Assembly: GCF_000802425.1 (NCBI RefSeq)
Contig: NZ_JRUD01000018.1
Location: forward strand, 1-37,835
Length of the DNA: 37,835 nt
Direction of reading: 5' to 3'
Origin: Pseudomonas flexibilis
GTDB lineage: Bacteria; Pseudomonadota; Gammaproteobacteria; Pseudomonadales; Pseudomonadaceae
In this document: positions 16,727 through 25,958 of the stretch, one piece after another
Layout of the letters: every line of letters begins with the position of its first letter
Numbering within the stretch: the first letter of the stretch is position 1
The notes under the pieces: generated by a model
The model's input: the letters and a program-made list of their open reading frames with translations, nothing else
The model's database searches: none
Told to the model about the DNA's origin: nothing
Position numbers and translations under genes: made by a program

Positions 16727-18865
16727 ATGAATAATCACCTTCAATTCACCCTGACGATCCCCGGCACCCCCGGCGACTTCAAGGTCCTCGCCTTCTCCGG
16801 CCGCGAGGCCATCGGTGCGCCCTTTCGCTTCGACCTCGAACTGGTCACCGAAGACGCGGACATCAACCTCGACGCGCTGCTGCTGCAGCCGGCTTTTCTC
16901 GCCTTCGGCAAAGACCAGGGCGGTGTGCATGGCCTGATCGAGTCCCTCGCCCAGGGTGAAACTGGCAACCGCCTGACTCGCTACTCCCTGTCCCTGGTGC
17001 CGCACCTGGCCCGCCTGACCCTGCGCACCCATTCGCGCATCTTCCAGCAGCGTTCCGTGCCGCAGATCCTCGCCCAGTTGCTCGAGGAGCACGGCATTCC
17101 CGCCGACAGCGCCGACTTCCAGGCCCTGCCCGAGGACTACCCGGCGCGCGAGCACTGCGTGCAGTACGCCGAGACCGATTTGCAGTTCTTCCAGCGGTTG
17201 TGCGAGGAAGACGGCCTGCACTATCACTTCCGGCACAGCGATACCGGCCATGTGCTGGTCTTCGGCAACGATGCCCAGGTGTTCGGCAGTCTCGCGCAGC
17301 CGCTGCCCTATCTGCCCAGCGCTGCCGCCGCGGCCGTCACGCGCTTTGGCCTGCGCCTGGCCAGCCGGCCCTCGGCCCTCGCCCTGCGCAGCTATGACTT
17401 CCAGCAGTCGCACCTGAAACTGGAAGCGTCCTTCACCCAGCCGCCGCAGACCGATGCCGAGGGTGAAACCAGCAACGCCGTGCTCAGCCCGGAAAGCTAT
17501 GCCTTCGAGCCGCGCTTTCGCACCAGCCAGGCCGGCAAGCAGCTGGCCCAGCGCACCCTGGAGGCCCGCCGCGTGGACCAGCGCCGCGCCGAGGGCCTGG
17601 CCAACCATATCGGCCTGCGTGCCGGACATCTGTTCGACCTGAGCCAGCACCCGCGCGAGGACTGCAACCGCCTGTGGCTGCTCACCGAGGTGCGCCACCA
17701 GGGCCGCCAGCCCCAGGTACTGGAGGAACATGCCGAAGCCTTTGCCGCCAACCTGCCGGCCGAAGCGGGCTGGGAGGACGCCGGCCCCTTCAGCCAGGGC
17801 TACCGCAACCGCTTCAGCGCCATCCCCGGCGACCAGGCCCTTCGCCTGCCCGCCCTGCATCCGCGCCCGCGCCTGCTCGGCAGCCAGAGCGCCATCGTCA
17901 TCGGCCCGAAAGAGAACGAGGGCTCGCCGCCGGAGGAGATCCACTGCGACGAATATGGCCGCGTCCAGGTGCAGTTCCACTGGGAGCGCGAGGCCCCCGA
18001 GCAGACCAGCCGCGCCTGGCTGCGCGTGGCCTCCGGCTGGGCCGGCAGCCAGTACGGCGCCCTGCTCATCCCCCGCGTGGGCATGGAGGTGCTGGTCAGC
18101 TTCCTGAATGGCGACCCCGAGCAGCCGCTGATCACCGGCTGCCTGTACAACCTGGAACAGCAACCGCCCTACCCGCTGCCCGAGCACAAGACCCGCAGCG
18201 TGTTCAAAACCCGCAGCACGCCGAACGGCCAGGGCGGCAACGAGCTGCGCATCGACGACCGCAAGGACGCCGAGCAGATCTACCTGCACGCCCAGCGTGA
18301 CTGGGAACAGCACGTCAACCACGACCAACGCCTGCACATCGGCCACCAGCGCCACAGCACCGTCGAGGGCAACAGCCACAGCGAGCTCAAGGCCGAGGAG
18401 CACCGCATCACTCACGGCAACCGCCTGGTGGAACTCAAGGCCGATGACCACCTGACCGTGGGTGGCAGCCAGCACCTGAAGCTGGGGGCGGGGCAGTTCA
18501 TCGAAGCCGCCAGCGAGATTCATCTCTCCGGCGGCCAGAAGATCGTCATGGAAGCCGGCAGCGAACTGACCCTCAAGGTCGGCGGCAGCTTCGTGAAGCT
18601 GGACGCCGGCGGTGTGACGCTGGTCGGGGCGGAGGTGAAGCTGAACTCGGGGGGCAGTGCGGGAGCCGGGTCGGGCGTGGCCATCCAGAAACCTACCGCG
18701 CCGACCCTGCCCGAATCACAAAAAGCCGCTCAGCCAACCGAGAAGCCCGCTTCCGCCGCTGAAGAGCCGCCTGTACAGGCACAGGCGCAACGCCAGGCGC
18801 TCCAGGCCGCCGCGCGAAATGCGCAACCGATTTGCGAAGTGTGCCAACAGGAAGGAGCGGCCTGA
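16727..18865 (+). CDS. vgrG: VgrG spike protein (complete; module 2)
   Basis: The 712-aa protein is a full VgrG. It has a gp27-like hub (about 1-380), a gp5-like OB fold near 390-475 (EIHCDEYGRVQVQFHWER, RVGMEVLVSFLNGDPEQPLITG), and a DUF2345-like beta-helix to about 650. The variable tail is rich in Ala, Pro and Gln and ends ICEVCQQEGAA. The ATG at 16727 has AGGAG 9 bases upstream; an upstream in-frame GTG at 16703 is less likely because it overlaps the activator. From codon 14 on, the hub region matches the third vgrG with about 26 mismatches in 780 positions by my count and no indels. It begins the cargo module placed between activator and FHA gene, and its stop overlaps the adaptor start (TGATG). 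Confidence 0.95.
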   Translation: MNNHLQFTLTIPGTPGDFKVLAFSGREAIGAPFRFDLELVTEDADINLDALLLQPAFLAFGKDQGGVHGLIESLAQGETGNRLTRYSLSLVPHLARLTLRTHSRIFQQRSVPQILAQLLEEHGIPADSADFQALPEDYPAREHCVQYAETDLQFFQRLCEEDGLHYHFRHSDTGHVLVFGNDAQVFGSLAQPLPYLPSAAAAAVTRFGLRLASRPSALALRSYDFQQSHLKLEASFTQPPQTDAEGETSNAVLSPESYAFEPRFRTSQAGKQLAQRTLEARRVDQRRAEGLANHIGLRAGHLFDLSQHPREDCNRLWLLTEVRHQGRQPQVLEEHAEAFAANLPAEAGWEDAGPFSQGYRNRFSAIPGDQALRLPALHPRPRLLGSQSAIVIGPKENEGSPPEEIHCDEYGRVQVQFHWEREAPEQTSRAWLRVASGWAGSQYGALLIPRVGMEVLVSFLNGDPEQPLITGCLYNLEQQPPYPLPEHKTRSVFKTRSTPNGQGGNELRIDDRKDAEQIYLHAQRDWEQHVNHDQRLHIGHQRHSTVEGNSHSELKAEEHRITHGNRLVELKADDHLTVGGSQHLKLGAGQFIEAASEIHLSGGQKIVMEAGSELTLKVGGSFVKLDAGGVTLVGAEVKLNSGGSAGAGSGVAIQKPTAPTLPESQKAAQPTEKPASAAEEPPVQAQAQRQALQAAARNAQPICEVCQQEGAA

Positions 18866-19725
18866 TGTCCGTAAGCAATCATTACCTGCTGCTCGACGGC
18901 GCCCAGATCGACAACCTGCAGCGACAGGTTTTCCGCCTGCAGGAGGGCGCCGACTGCGTAACGCTGTATCGGAAAACCGCCTATGCGGACCTGGCCGACT
19001 GCGGCCCCGCGCTGATCAAAACAACACCCGACTCACCGCTACTCAGGCATTTCCAGACGCATTGGCAGAGCACGGCCGGCCTGCAAGTGTTCAGCGATGC
19101 CGATCCCGCCGAGCTGCAAACACATCTGCGCAGCCTGGTTCATGCCCGCGTGCCAGGCGGCTCTACCGTCCTGTTCCGCTATCACGATCCACGCATCCTG
19201 CCGCTTTGGCTGGAAACGCTCAGCGCCGAAGAGCGTGATTACTGCATGGGTCCCGTAGAGCGCTTTGTTATGTGCGACGCGGAAGGTGAACCCGTGGTTT
19301 TCGAGCGCCAGGGTCCAGGTCGGCCAGCCGCTCCTTACGCCGCGCAGCCTTGGCTACAACTCAGCGAAGCCCAGCTGGAACGACTCAATGGGGCCAAGCA
19401 AGCCGAATTCGACAGGCGCTTGCTTGGGCACCTGCAGGAGCATTTCCCCGAGCGGCTGGCCGCGCTGGACGCAGACGCCCAGCGGCGTCTGGTGCACACG
19501 TGCCGGGAAGGTGCCGCCCAGTACGGTTACAGCAGCGCGGCTGAAGTCGCGCGCTGGAGCGGCCTGGTCGTGCTGCTCGGCGATGACTTTCCCGATGCCG
19601 CGCTTCATGGCCAATACCGAACCCTACTGACGCAACCCGGCCGACTGCCGGCGCAGCGGCTGGAAGATGCCCTGCTGTATGCGCAATACCAGCAACTCCA
19701 GTGTGCCAAGGAGGCCCTTGCATGA
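18865..19725 (+). CDS. DUF4123-family T6SS effector adaptor/chaperone (module 2)
   Basis: The 286-aa product is a DUF4123 adaptor. It has N-terminal YLLLDGAQIDNLQRQVF, the core CGPALIKTTPDSPLL near residue 46, SLVHARVPGGSTVLFRYHDPRILPLWLETL near residues 90-120, and GPVERFVMCDAEG. A C-terminal helical extension (from about residue 170), lacking in the module 1 adaptor, probably gives effector specificity. The start overlaps the vgrG stop and follows GAAGGAG (18851-18857), so the open frame further upstream is not used. The stop overlaps the effector ATG. It is expected to bind the 1082-aa effector and the tail of the VgrG just upstream. Confidence 0.87.
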   Translation: MSVSNHYLLLDGAQIDNLQRQVFRLQEGADCVTLYRKTAYADLADCGPALIKTTPDSPLLRHFQTHWQSTAGLQVFSDADPAELQTHLRSLVHARVPGGSTVLFRYHDPRILPLWLETLSAEERDYCMGPVERFVMCDAEGEPVVFERQGPGRPAAPYAAQPWLQLSEAQLERLNGAKQAEFDRRLLGHLQEHFPERLAALDADAQRRLVHTCREGAAQYGYSSAAEVARWSGLVVLLGDDFPDAALHGQYRTLLTQPGRLPAQRLEDALLYAQYQQLQCAKEALA

Positions 19726-22700
19726 CCGCACCCGATAACGCCATGGCTCTGGGCCGTGCCGACCAGGCCGCACAGGCCAATTTCGAGCGGGACGATCTCT
19801 CCAGCCCCATGAGCGCCTGCCCCGCTCGGGAAGCCGAGCTGTTCGTTGTGCCCGCGCGCTATGCCCTGGCGGAAATGAACCCCGAACATGCTTGCGTAAA
19901 GCCCGGCTACACCCTCAAGAGCCAGCCCATGGCAGTGCGTCGACTGCGCCAGGGCTACCTGTATCTCTGGCACGGCGAGGGTCCGCTGCGCCGCTTCGGC
20001 GTCGGGCAAAACGGCTGCCTGACCGAACAGGATCTGGATGCCGGCCACGAGCCCGTCGAGGAGGGCACACTGGCCGGCCTGGCCCTGAACAAACATCAGG
20101 ATGCCTGGCTGATGTACGCCGATATGCCGCTGACCACCGAATTCTGGCAGCAACTGACTGAACCCGGCACCCGCCAGCAGCGCATGCGTCGGATCGCCCT
20201 GCCCCAGGTGGCGCAACAGCTACAGGCCACCCATTGCCCAGCGCTGGCCGATGCGCCACAGCTCATCGCCGAGCTGATGCCCGGCATTCGCGACCAAGTC
20301 CTGGCGAGCGACCACCACAACAAGGGCGACCAATATCGTGCCGTGGCCGACATCATTGGCAAGCAGGCCGCCAGTAACCCCACTCCTGAAAACATCAAGG
20401 CCTACGTGGATGCAATGCACCGGGCGCGGGAGCGTGAGGACGCGGCGGGCCGGCACCCCGAAGCCGCCCAGAGCCCGCCCGGCGTCTGGAGCGCCGACGC
20501 CTGGGACGTGCCCGCCGCCGAGGCCTGGCTGGACCAGGCAACCCGCCAGGCCAACGGCCTGTACGGGATCTTCGCCGTGGTGGACGACCACTTGGGCGTG
20601 CTGCGCGACCTCAACCAGGCACAGGCCACCGTCAACCAGCGCCACGAGGACTGGGAGGCAGAAAACGGTCACAAGGCCCTGCTCGCCGGCTTTATCAACA
20701 GCCTGATTCAGGAAGACGGCGCCGAAGTCGCCAGCCAGCTCTCCTACCGTTACATGGACCGCGACTTGCTCCTCACCGCCGACCAGGGCGAGGCGATGCT
20801 GCAGGCCCAACGGGATCTGCAGCCGCTACTGGCCCGGGAAACCGCCATCAACCAGCACTACCGCCACCAGGCCGGTCATGCCGCCGCCGACAATCTGATC
20901 GCCGATATCCGGCGTCAGGAGCAGGCCATCCTGGCGCCGCTGCGTGAGCTCCTACCCTCCGACATCTCCGATATCGAAGGGCAACTGCACGATCTGGTGA
21001 TGGCCTACCGCGCCGACAAGGCCCGTAACATGACCGACAGCAAAAGCGGTCATCAGGTGCCCGAGCGCGTACGCCTGGAGGAGATGAACGCCTGGATCGC
21101 CGAGGTCGCCGACACCCATCATCAGTGGCTGGCCGAACGCCGCGAGCAGATCCATGCGGACCAGAGGCAGGCCCTGCCCCTGCACCGCCAAGCGCTCTGG
21201 TATACCGACTACGACAACGTCGGCCACTGCGAACTGCTGTCGAAGCTGGCACTGGACAGCCTCGGCATGCTGTGTAGTACAGGGCCTGGGGTAGCCATTG
21301 CGACCAACCTGCTGCGCAGCCCACACCCGGACCTGCCGTTCAGCCTGCTGACCACCGGCTTCTCGCCCACCTTGGTGAATTTCCTGGACGGCGCCGGCCG
21401 CGCCAACAACATTCAGGACGCACTCACCGCTCCAACCGGCGACGCCGCCCGCGAATTGCTTGCCGGTCTGGTTGCCGCCGGCAAGCTGGACTGGCTGAAC
21501 AGCCTGAGCGGCGCAGCAGCCACCGAGCATCCCCTGAACCTGACGATTGCTCGACTGTCGGCCGCCTTGGTCAGCCTCCTGGAGGAACACCTCAAGGGTC
21601 TGAGCACCCTGCCCGCGATGTCCATCGAGCAGTTTCCCAAGCCGATCCAGGCGCTGTTTCTGCGCATACGCGCCACCACCCAGGACTTCGTCTTCGAAAA
21701 GGCCCGCGACGGCCTGCGTCTGGCTGGCGAGAATGCACGCAAACTGAATGCTTGGGCGCTGGAAACCGGCAAGCGGGTACAGCGCGGCCTAAGGCCAAAC
21801 GTCATCAATGGCATCAACCGCTACGGTGGTGTGCTACCGGTGGTTGCGCTGCTGCTCAACGGCGCCAACCTGTACCAGCTCACCTTGCGCGATCAGGGCC
21901 GAGAGCATGATGGTGTGCGCTTCGCCGAGCATGCCTCGGCCTACCTATTCACTTTCGCGGCACTTTCGGCGGCGACGGCCATGGCTTGGGATGCGCGCGG
22001 GAAAATAGAATTTCAGCGTGGCTGGTTTAAAGCCCCCACCATCACCCTCATGGGCTTCACCACTGGTTTTTTTGCGGGTTTTGCCAGCATTGCTGGTCTG
22101 ATCAAACTCGGCCTCGAAATGCAGAGGGAAGACGCCTACTGGACCGCCGACCATTGGGCGCGCCTGGGCCGGGAAGGCGCCATGAGCGGCCTGATGGGCA
22201 TGCAGGCCGGGCTGGGCAGCTACGCCACCTGGATGGTCATCACCAGCCAGTGGACCACCGCCCAGGCGGTGCGCTGGTTCAGCCTGCGCATGGTGCCGGT
22301 TGGCTGGCTGGTGCTGCTGGTCGAAGGGCTGTACTTCGCCTGGGACAAGTGGCTCAAGGACAGCGAGATGCAGCTGTTCCTCGAACAGTGCTGCTGGGGC
22401 CGGGCACGTCGCTGGGCCGACTCGCCCGAGCAACGGGGCAAGGAACTGCAGGCGCTGCTCACCTTGCTGTTCAAACCCCAGCTGCAGGCCGAGGGCCTCA
22501 ACCGCGTCGAACATGGCAGTTCCGAGGGTATCTTCATCGCCGGCTACCAGGCCAAGGAGCTCCATCTGACCCTGCCCGGCGCCGATCCCGAGCGAACCCT
22601 GCTGTACCTGTGCCTGGCCAATATCGACGGCCACACCCCCCGTGACTACACCCCAGCGTTTCTGGCATCGCTGCGCAGCGAATGGCTGCCGGCCCAACAG

Positions 22701-22970
22701 GGCATGGGCCTGCGCCTGAGCGGCAAGCCACCCATAGCCGTGGGCAACTGGGAGCTTCGAGTGCGCTATCACAGTCCTTTGGCCATGGGCGTCGGCGTAT
22801 TGGAAGAGGAAACCAACGAATTGATAATCGGCGGAGCCAACGGCATGCGCTATCTGATTCGCGCGGACCGGGTCACCGAGCATCTCAGCGCCGACGGCAA
22901 GCTGCCCAGCGATGACCTGCCAGACCACGAAGTCAAACCCACCCTGCTGACGCCCAAGGAGCGCCCATGA
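19722..22970 (+). CDS. VasX-like T6SS effector, module 2 (predicted membrane-active toxin)
   Basis: The 1082-aa protein starts at the ATG preceded by AAGGAGG (19708-19714) and overlapping the adaptor stop. The N-terminus carries a VasX-type domain: CPAREAELFVVPARYAL near residue 33, VRRLRQGYLYLWH near residue 71, and a DAWLMYADMPLT region. A long helical middle runs from about 150 to 690. Five hydrophobic segments lie near residues 701-718, 740-758, 773-795, 820-840 and 856-875, followed by a ~200-residue soluble C-terminus (IAGYQAKELHLTLPGAD, then VGNWELRVRYHSPL). This layout fits a pore-forming or membrane-depolarising toxin of the VasX kind. No enzymatic motif is visible. Three near-identical candidate immunity genes and a divergent fourth follow directly; the first overlaps the stop codon. 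Confidence 0.83.
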   Translation: MTAPDNAMALGRADQAAQANFERDDLSSPMSACPAREAELFVVPARYALAEMNPEHACVKPGYTLKSQPMAVRRLRQGYLYLWHGEGPLRRFGVGQNGCLTEQDLDAGHEPVEEGTLAGLALNKHQDAWLMYADMPLTTEFWQQLTEPGTRQQRMRRIALPQVAQQLQATHCPALADAPQLIAELMPGIRDQVLASDHHNKGDQYRAVADIIGKQAASNPTPENIKAYVDAMHRAREREDAAGRHPEAAQSPPGVWSADAWDVPAAEAWLDQATRQANGLYGIFAVVDDHLGVLRDLNQAQATVNQRHEDWEAENGHKALLAGFINSLIQEDGAEVASQLSYRYMDRDLLLTADQGEAMLQAQRDLQPLLARETAINQHYRHQAGHAAADNLIADIRRQEQAILAPLRELLPSDISDIEGQLHDLVMAYRADKARNMTDSKSGHQVPERVRLEEMNAWIAEVADTHHQWLAERREQIHADQRQALPLHRQALWYTDYDNVGHCELLSKLALDSLGMLCSTGPGVAIATNLLRSPHPDLPFSLLTTGFSPTLVNFLDGAGRANNIQDALTAPTGDAARELLAGLVAAGKLDWLNSLSGAAATEHPLNLTIARLSAALVSLLEEHLKGLSTLPAMSIEQFPKPIQALFLRIRATTQDFVFEKARDGLRLAGENARKLNAWALETGKRVQRGLRPNVINGINRYGGVLPVVALLLNGANLYQLTLRDQGREHDGVRFAEHASAYLFTFAALSAATAMAWDARGKIEFQRGWFKAPTITLMGFTTGFFAGFASIAGLIKLGLEMQREDAYWTADHWARLGREGAMSGLMGMQAGLGSYATWMVITSQWTTAQAVRWFSLRMVPVGWLVLLVEGLYFAWDKWLKDSEMQLFLEQCCWGRARRWADSPEQRGKELQALLTLLFKPQLQAEGLNRVEHGSSEGIFIAGYQAKELHLTLPGADPERTLLYLCLANIDGHTPRDYTPAFLASLRSEWLPAQQGMGLRLSGKPPIAVGNWELRVRYHSPLAMGVGVLEEETNELIIGGANGMRYLIRADRVTEHLSADGKLPSDDLPDHEVKPTLLTPKERP

Positions 22971-23938
22971 CCACCCAAGCCGGCGAAACCCGCCAGGGCC
23001 CGCTCTGGAAACAGGAACACCTTGCACCCCTGCCCATCCCCACCGGCCAGCCTGTCAAGGATCTGCTCAATCTGATCTGGCGCAAAAACGACGTCTATCT
23101 GGACGTTGGCAGCTTCGCCATGGCTGCGGGCTGGATAGTTCTGAGTGTGGGAAACTTCTTAGGGGGGATCATTTCACTCTCGGTTCTTTCTCAATATCAA
23201 CTTCTAGGGCTATGGAGCCTGATCATGGTCATCCCTGCCATTGCTTTCATGGCCTTTATGTGGTGGCTATACAGCCGCGCCTGGCGCCAGCCGCTCAGAC
23301 CGCCCCTGCGCTTCAACCGCCAGCGCCGCGAGGTCTGCGTCACCCGTCCCGATGGCAGTTTCTGGTTCGTGCCCTGGGAGCGGGTGCATGCCATCGCCCC
23401 CAGCGCCACCCAGCTCGGCCCCTATGGCGCCGGCACCAGCGGCGCGCTAATTCTCTGGTTCCCCCTCGAAGGCCAGGAGCACGAACCCTATCACCCCGAC
23501 AAGGAGGGCTGGGTCATGATGACCAGCCCGGGCAGCGGCAACTCGGCCATGGCGCAGTGGGAGTGCATCCGCAGCTTCATGGAAATCGGCCCGCAGGCCG
23601 TGCCGGAGCCGACCGTCGTACCCAATGCCGGCATGACCGTTTGGCAAAGCTATGTGCACGACTACCGCAAAGCCGTGGCTAAGCGAGGCCCACTCTCCGC
23701 CTTTCTTTGGGAGGGACTAGGGATGATCGTTTTCAACGATCTCCTGCTCCACTACCTGTACCGCAAGAAACTCGCCCACCTCCCCGACCTCACCGCCCCC
23801 GAGGCCATGGAATGGTCCAAGCCCCTGCCCCCGGAACAGTGGGCCAAACGCTCACCAGAGCTGGAGCGAGCCATCGCCGAACGGGAAGCGGAGCTGGCGG
23901 GTGAAAGCAAGGATCCGCAGCCCGCAGTGCAGGCGTAA
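22967..23938 (+). CDS. DUF6708-like membrane immunity candidate, array copy 1
   Basis: The 323-aa product has a conserved 50-residue N-terminus (QEHLAPLPIPTG, WRKNDVYLDVGSF). Two hydrophobic segments follow (about 53-75 and 82-103), then the soluble domain opening LRPPLRFNRQRREVCV, and a third hydrophobic stretch near 243-265. The hydrophilic tail is WAKRSPELERAIAEREAEL. The start overlaps the effector stop. Compared with copies 2 and 3, its first membrane segment is distinctive (IVLSVGNFLGGIISLSVL, then SQYQLLGLW). Outside the membrane parts the copies are almost identical. Immunity against the adjacent membrane-active effector is inferred from topology, order and the family relation to the single gene after effector 1. 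Confidence 0.78.
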   Translation: MTTQAGETRQGPLWKQEHLAPLPIPTGQPVKDLLNLIWRKNDVYLDVGSFAMAAGWIVLSVGNFLGGIISLSVLSQYQLLGLWSLIMVIPAIAFMAFMWWLYSRAWRQPLRPPLRFNRQRREVCVTRPDGSFWFVPWERVHAIAPSATQLGPYGAGTSGALILWFPLEGQEHEPYHPDKEGWVMMTSPGSGNSAMAQWECIRSFMEIGPQAVPEPTVVPNAGMTVWQSYVHDYRKAVAKRGPLSAFLWEGLGMIVFNDLLLHYLYRKKLAHLPDLTAPEAMEWSKPLPPEQWAKRSPELERAIAEREAELAGESKDPQPAVQA

Positions 23939-23958
23939 CGGAGCGATAAGGACTGACC

Positions 23959-24927
23959 ATGACCACCCAAGCCGGCGAAACCCGCCAAGGCCCGCTCTGG
24001 AAACAGGAACACCTCGCCCCCCTGCCCATCCCCACCGGCCAACCCGCCAAGGATCTGCTCAATCTGATCTGGCGCAAGAACGACGTCTATCTGGACGTTG
24101 GCAGCTTCGCCATGGCCGCAGGATGGCTGGTGCTGCATTTCGGGACCGTTGTGGCGGGAATCCCAGGAGTCTTGGCTGGTTTCTACATGGGAATGCCCAT
24201 GGGCCTGATCATGGTCATCCCTGGCACTGCTTTCATGGCCTTTATGTGGTGGCTATACAGCCGCGCCTGGCGTCTGCCGCTCAGGCCGCCCCTGCGCTTC
24301 AACCGCCAACGACGCGAGGTCTGCGTCACCCGTCCCGATGGCAGCTTCTGGTTCGTGCCTTGGGAGCGGGTGCATGCCATCGCCCCCAGCGCCACCCAGC
24401 TGGGTCCCTATGGCGCCGGCACCAGCGGCGCGCTGATCCTCTGGTTCCCCCTCGAAGGCCAGGAGCACGAACCCTATCACCCCGACAAGGAGGGCTGGGT
24501 CATGATGACCAGCCCGGGCAGCGGCAACTCGGCCATGGCGCAGTGGGAGTGCATCCGCAGCTTCATGGAAATCGGACCGCAGGCCGTGCCGGAGCCGACC
24601 GTCGTGCACAACGCCGGCATGACCGTTTGGCAAAGCTATGTGCACGACTACCGCAAAGCCGTGGCTGAACGGGACCCGATCTCCGTCTTCCTCTGGGAAG
24701 GGGTCGTGGGGCTAATCATTGTCAACTCACTGCTGATCCACTACCTGCTCCGCAAGAAACTCGCCCACCTCCCCGACCTCACCGCCCCCGAGGCCATGGA
24801 ATGGTCCAAGCCCCTGCCCCCGGAACAGTGGGCCAAACGCTCACCGGAGCTGGAGCGGGCCATCGCCGAACGGGAAGCGGAGCTGGCGGGTGAAAGCAAG
24901 GATCCGCAGCCCGCAGTGCAGGCGTAA
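23959..24927 (+). CDS. DUF6708-like membrane immunity candidate, array copy 2
   Basis: The 322-aa product is nearly identical to copy 1 except in membrane regions. The first hydrophobic part reads WLVLHFGTVVAGIPGVLAGF followed by YMGMPMGLIMVIPGTAF. The third reads ISVFLWEGVVGLIIVNSLL and continues LIHYLLRKKL. The tail (SPELERAIAEREAEL, then ESKDPQPAVQA) is identical to copy 1. The soluble domain has one visible change, VVHNAGMTVW for VVPNAGMTVW. It is preceded by the conserved spacer with GATAAGGA before the ATG. Retention as an intact frame suggests function; it might cover a variant of the effector made by related strains. Confidence 0.78.
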   Translation: MTTQAGETRQGPLWKQEHLAPLPIPTGQPAKDLLNLIWRKNDVYLDVGSFAMAAGWLVLHFGTVVAGIPGVLAGFYMGMPMGLIMVIPGTAFMAFMWWLYSRAWRLPLRPPLRFNRQRREVCVTRPDGSFWFVPWERVHAIAPSATQLGPYGAGTSGALILWFPLEGQEHEPYHPDKEGWVMMTSPGSGNSAMAQWECIRSFMEIGPQAVPEPTVVHNAGMTVWQSYVHDYRKAVAERDPISVFLWEGVVGLIIVNSLLIHYLLRKKLAHLPDLTAPEAMEWSKPLPPEQWAKRSPELERAIAEREAELAGESKDPQPAVQA

Positions 24928-24947
24928 CGGAGCGATAAGGACTGACC

Positions 24948-25946
24948 ATGACCACCCAAGCCGGCGAAACCCGCCAAGGCCCGCTCTGGAAACAGGAACA
25001 CCTCGCCCCCCTGCCCATCCCCACCGGCCAACCCGCCAAGGATCTGCTCAATCTGATCTGGCGCAAGAACGACGTCTATCTGGACGTTGGCAGCTTCGCC
25101 ATGGGGGCGGGATGGCTGGTGTTGCATTTCGGCACTGTTGTGGCGGCCATCCCAGGAGTCTTGGCTGGTTTTTACGTTGGAATGCCCATGGGGCTGATCG
25201 CGGTCATTCCTATCACAGCTTTCATGGCATTTATGTGGTGGCTATACAGCCGTGCCTGGCGCCAGCCGCTCAGGCCGCCCCTGCGCTTCAACCGCCAACG
25301 ACGCGAGGTCTGCATCACTCGCTCTGATGGGAGTTTCTGGTTCGTGCCTTGGGAGCGGGTGCATGCCATCGCCCCCAGCGCCACCCAGCTGGGTCCCTAT
25401 GGCGCCGGCACCAGCGGCGCCCTGATCCTCTGGTTTCCCCTCGAAGGCCAGGAGCACGAGCCCTACCACCCCGACAAGGAGGGCTGGGTGATGATGACCA
25501 GCCCCGGCAGCGGCAACTCGGCCATGGCGCAGTGGGAATGCATCCGCAGCTTTATGGAGATCGGCCCGCAGGCCGTACCGGAGCCAACCGTGGTTCCCAA
25601 TGCCGGCATGACCGTCTGGCAAAGTTATGTGCACGACTACCGAATAGCCGTGGCTAAGCGGGGCCCGCTCTCCGCCTTCCTCTGGGAAGGACTGGGGATG
25701 ATCGTTTTCAACGACCTCCTGCTCCACTACCTGTACCGCAAGAAACTTGCCCACCTCCCCGACCTCACCGCCCCCGAGGCCGTGGAATGGTCCAAGCCCC
25801 TGTCCCCGGAACAGTGGGCCAAGCCCAGCGCGGAACTGCAACGCCAAAGCGAAGAGGTCGAAGTCTTGCGCCAGCGCAATCCGCAGCGCTCGATCATCGA
25901 TATCTTTACCGAAGTGCGGCGCGTCACTGTGATGAAGCCGGCCTGA
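24948..25946 (+). CDS. DUF6708-like membrane immunity candidate, array copy 3 (mosaic)
   Basis: The 332-aa product is a mosaic. Its first membrane part (WLVLHFGTVVAAIPGVLAGF) follows copy 2, while its third (LSAFLWEGLGMIVFNDLLLH) matches copy 1 exactly. The C-terminal tail after EQWAKPSAELQRQS is different from all other copies (EEVEVLRQRNPQRSIIDIF, then TEVRRVTVMKPA) and 10 residues longer than copy 1 overall. The soluble domain is shared. It is the last of the near-identical units; the divergent fourth gene starts 12 bases later. The pattern points to recombination among copies and replacement of the 3' end. An intact frame suggests it is still expressed. Confidence 0.78.
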   Translation: MTTQAGETRQGPLWKQEHLAPLPIPTGQPAKDLLNLIWRKNDVYLDVGSFAMGAGWLVLHFGTVVAAIPGVLAGFYVGMPMGLIAVIPITAFMAFMWWLYSRAWRQPLRPPLRFNRQRREVCITRSDGSFWFVPWERVHAIAPSATQLGPYGAGTSGALILWFPLEGQEHEPYHPDKEGWVMMTSPGSGNSAMAQWECIRSFMEIGPQAVPEPTVVPNAGMTVWQSYVHDYRIAVAKRGPLSAFLWEGLGMIVFNDLLLHYLYRKKLAHLPDLTAPEAVEWSKPLSPEQWAKPSAELQRQSEEVEVLRQRNPQRSIIDIFTEVRRVTVMKPA

Positions 25947-25958
25947 TGGAAACCGACA

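Larger units (their letters stand above)
22967..25946 (+). repeat. Tandem array of three ~990-bp immunity-gene units
   Basis: Units start at 22967, 23959 and 24948 (steps of 992 and 989 bp). The first ~140 bases of each unit and much of the soluble-domain sequence are almost identical. The 20-base spacer CGGAGCGATAAGGACTGACC is identical between copies 1/2 and 2/3. A fourth, divergent relative (25959) and a truncated fifth start (27082) extend the array. This is the pattern expected from repeated unequal crossing-over. Confidence 0.9.

Noticed and set aside
16397-18523. Very long minus-strand open frame (708 codons) opposite vgrG
   Set aside because: Composition is the Leu/Gly/Gln/Ala-rich pattern typical of the antisense of GC-rich genes; it spans the activator-vgrG boundary and has no recognisable domain. 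A similar frame occurs opposite the third vgrG, as expected for a shadow.
18827-18846. TGCGCAACCGATTTGCGAA inside vgrG as another operator
   Set aside because: It lies in coding sequence encoding the conserved tail, the second half-site is imperfect, and the spacing differs.
22967-25946. CRISPR-like or phage origin for the tandem repeats
   Set aside because: The units are ~990-bp intact protein-coding genes with homologous products; there are no short repeats with spacers and no phage genes.
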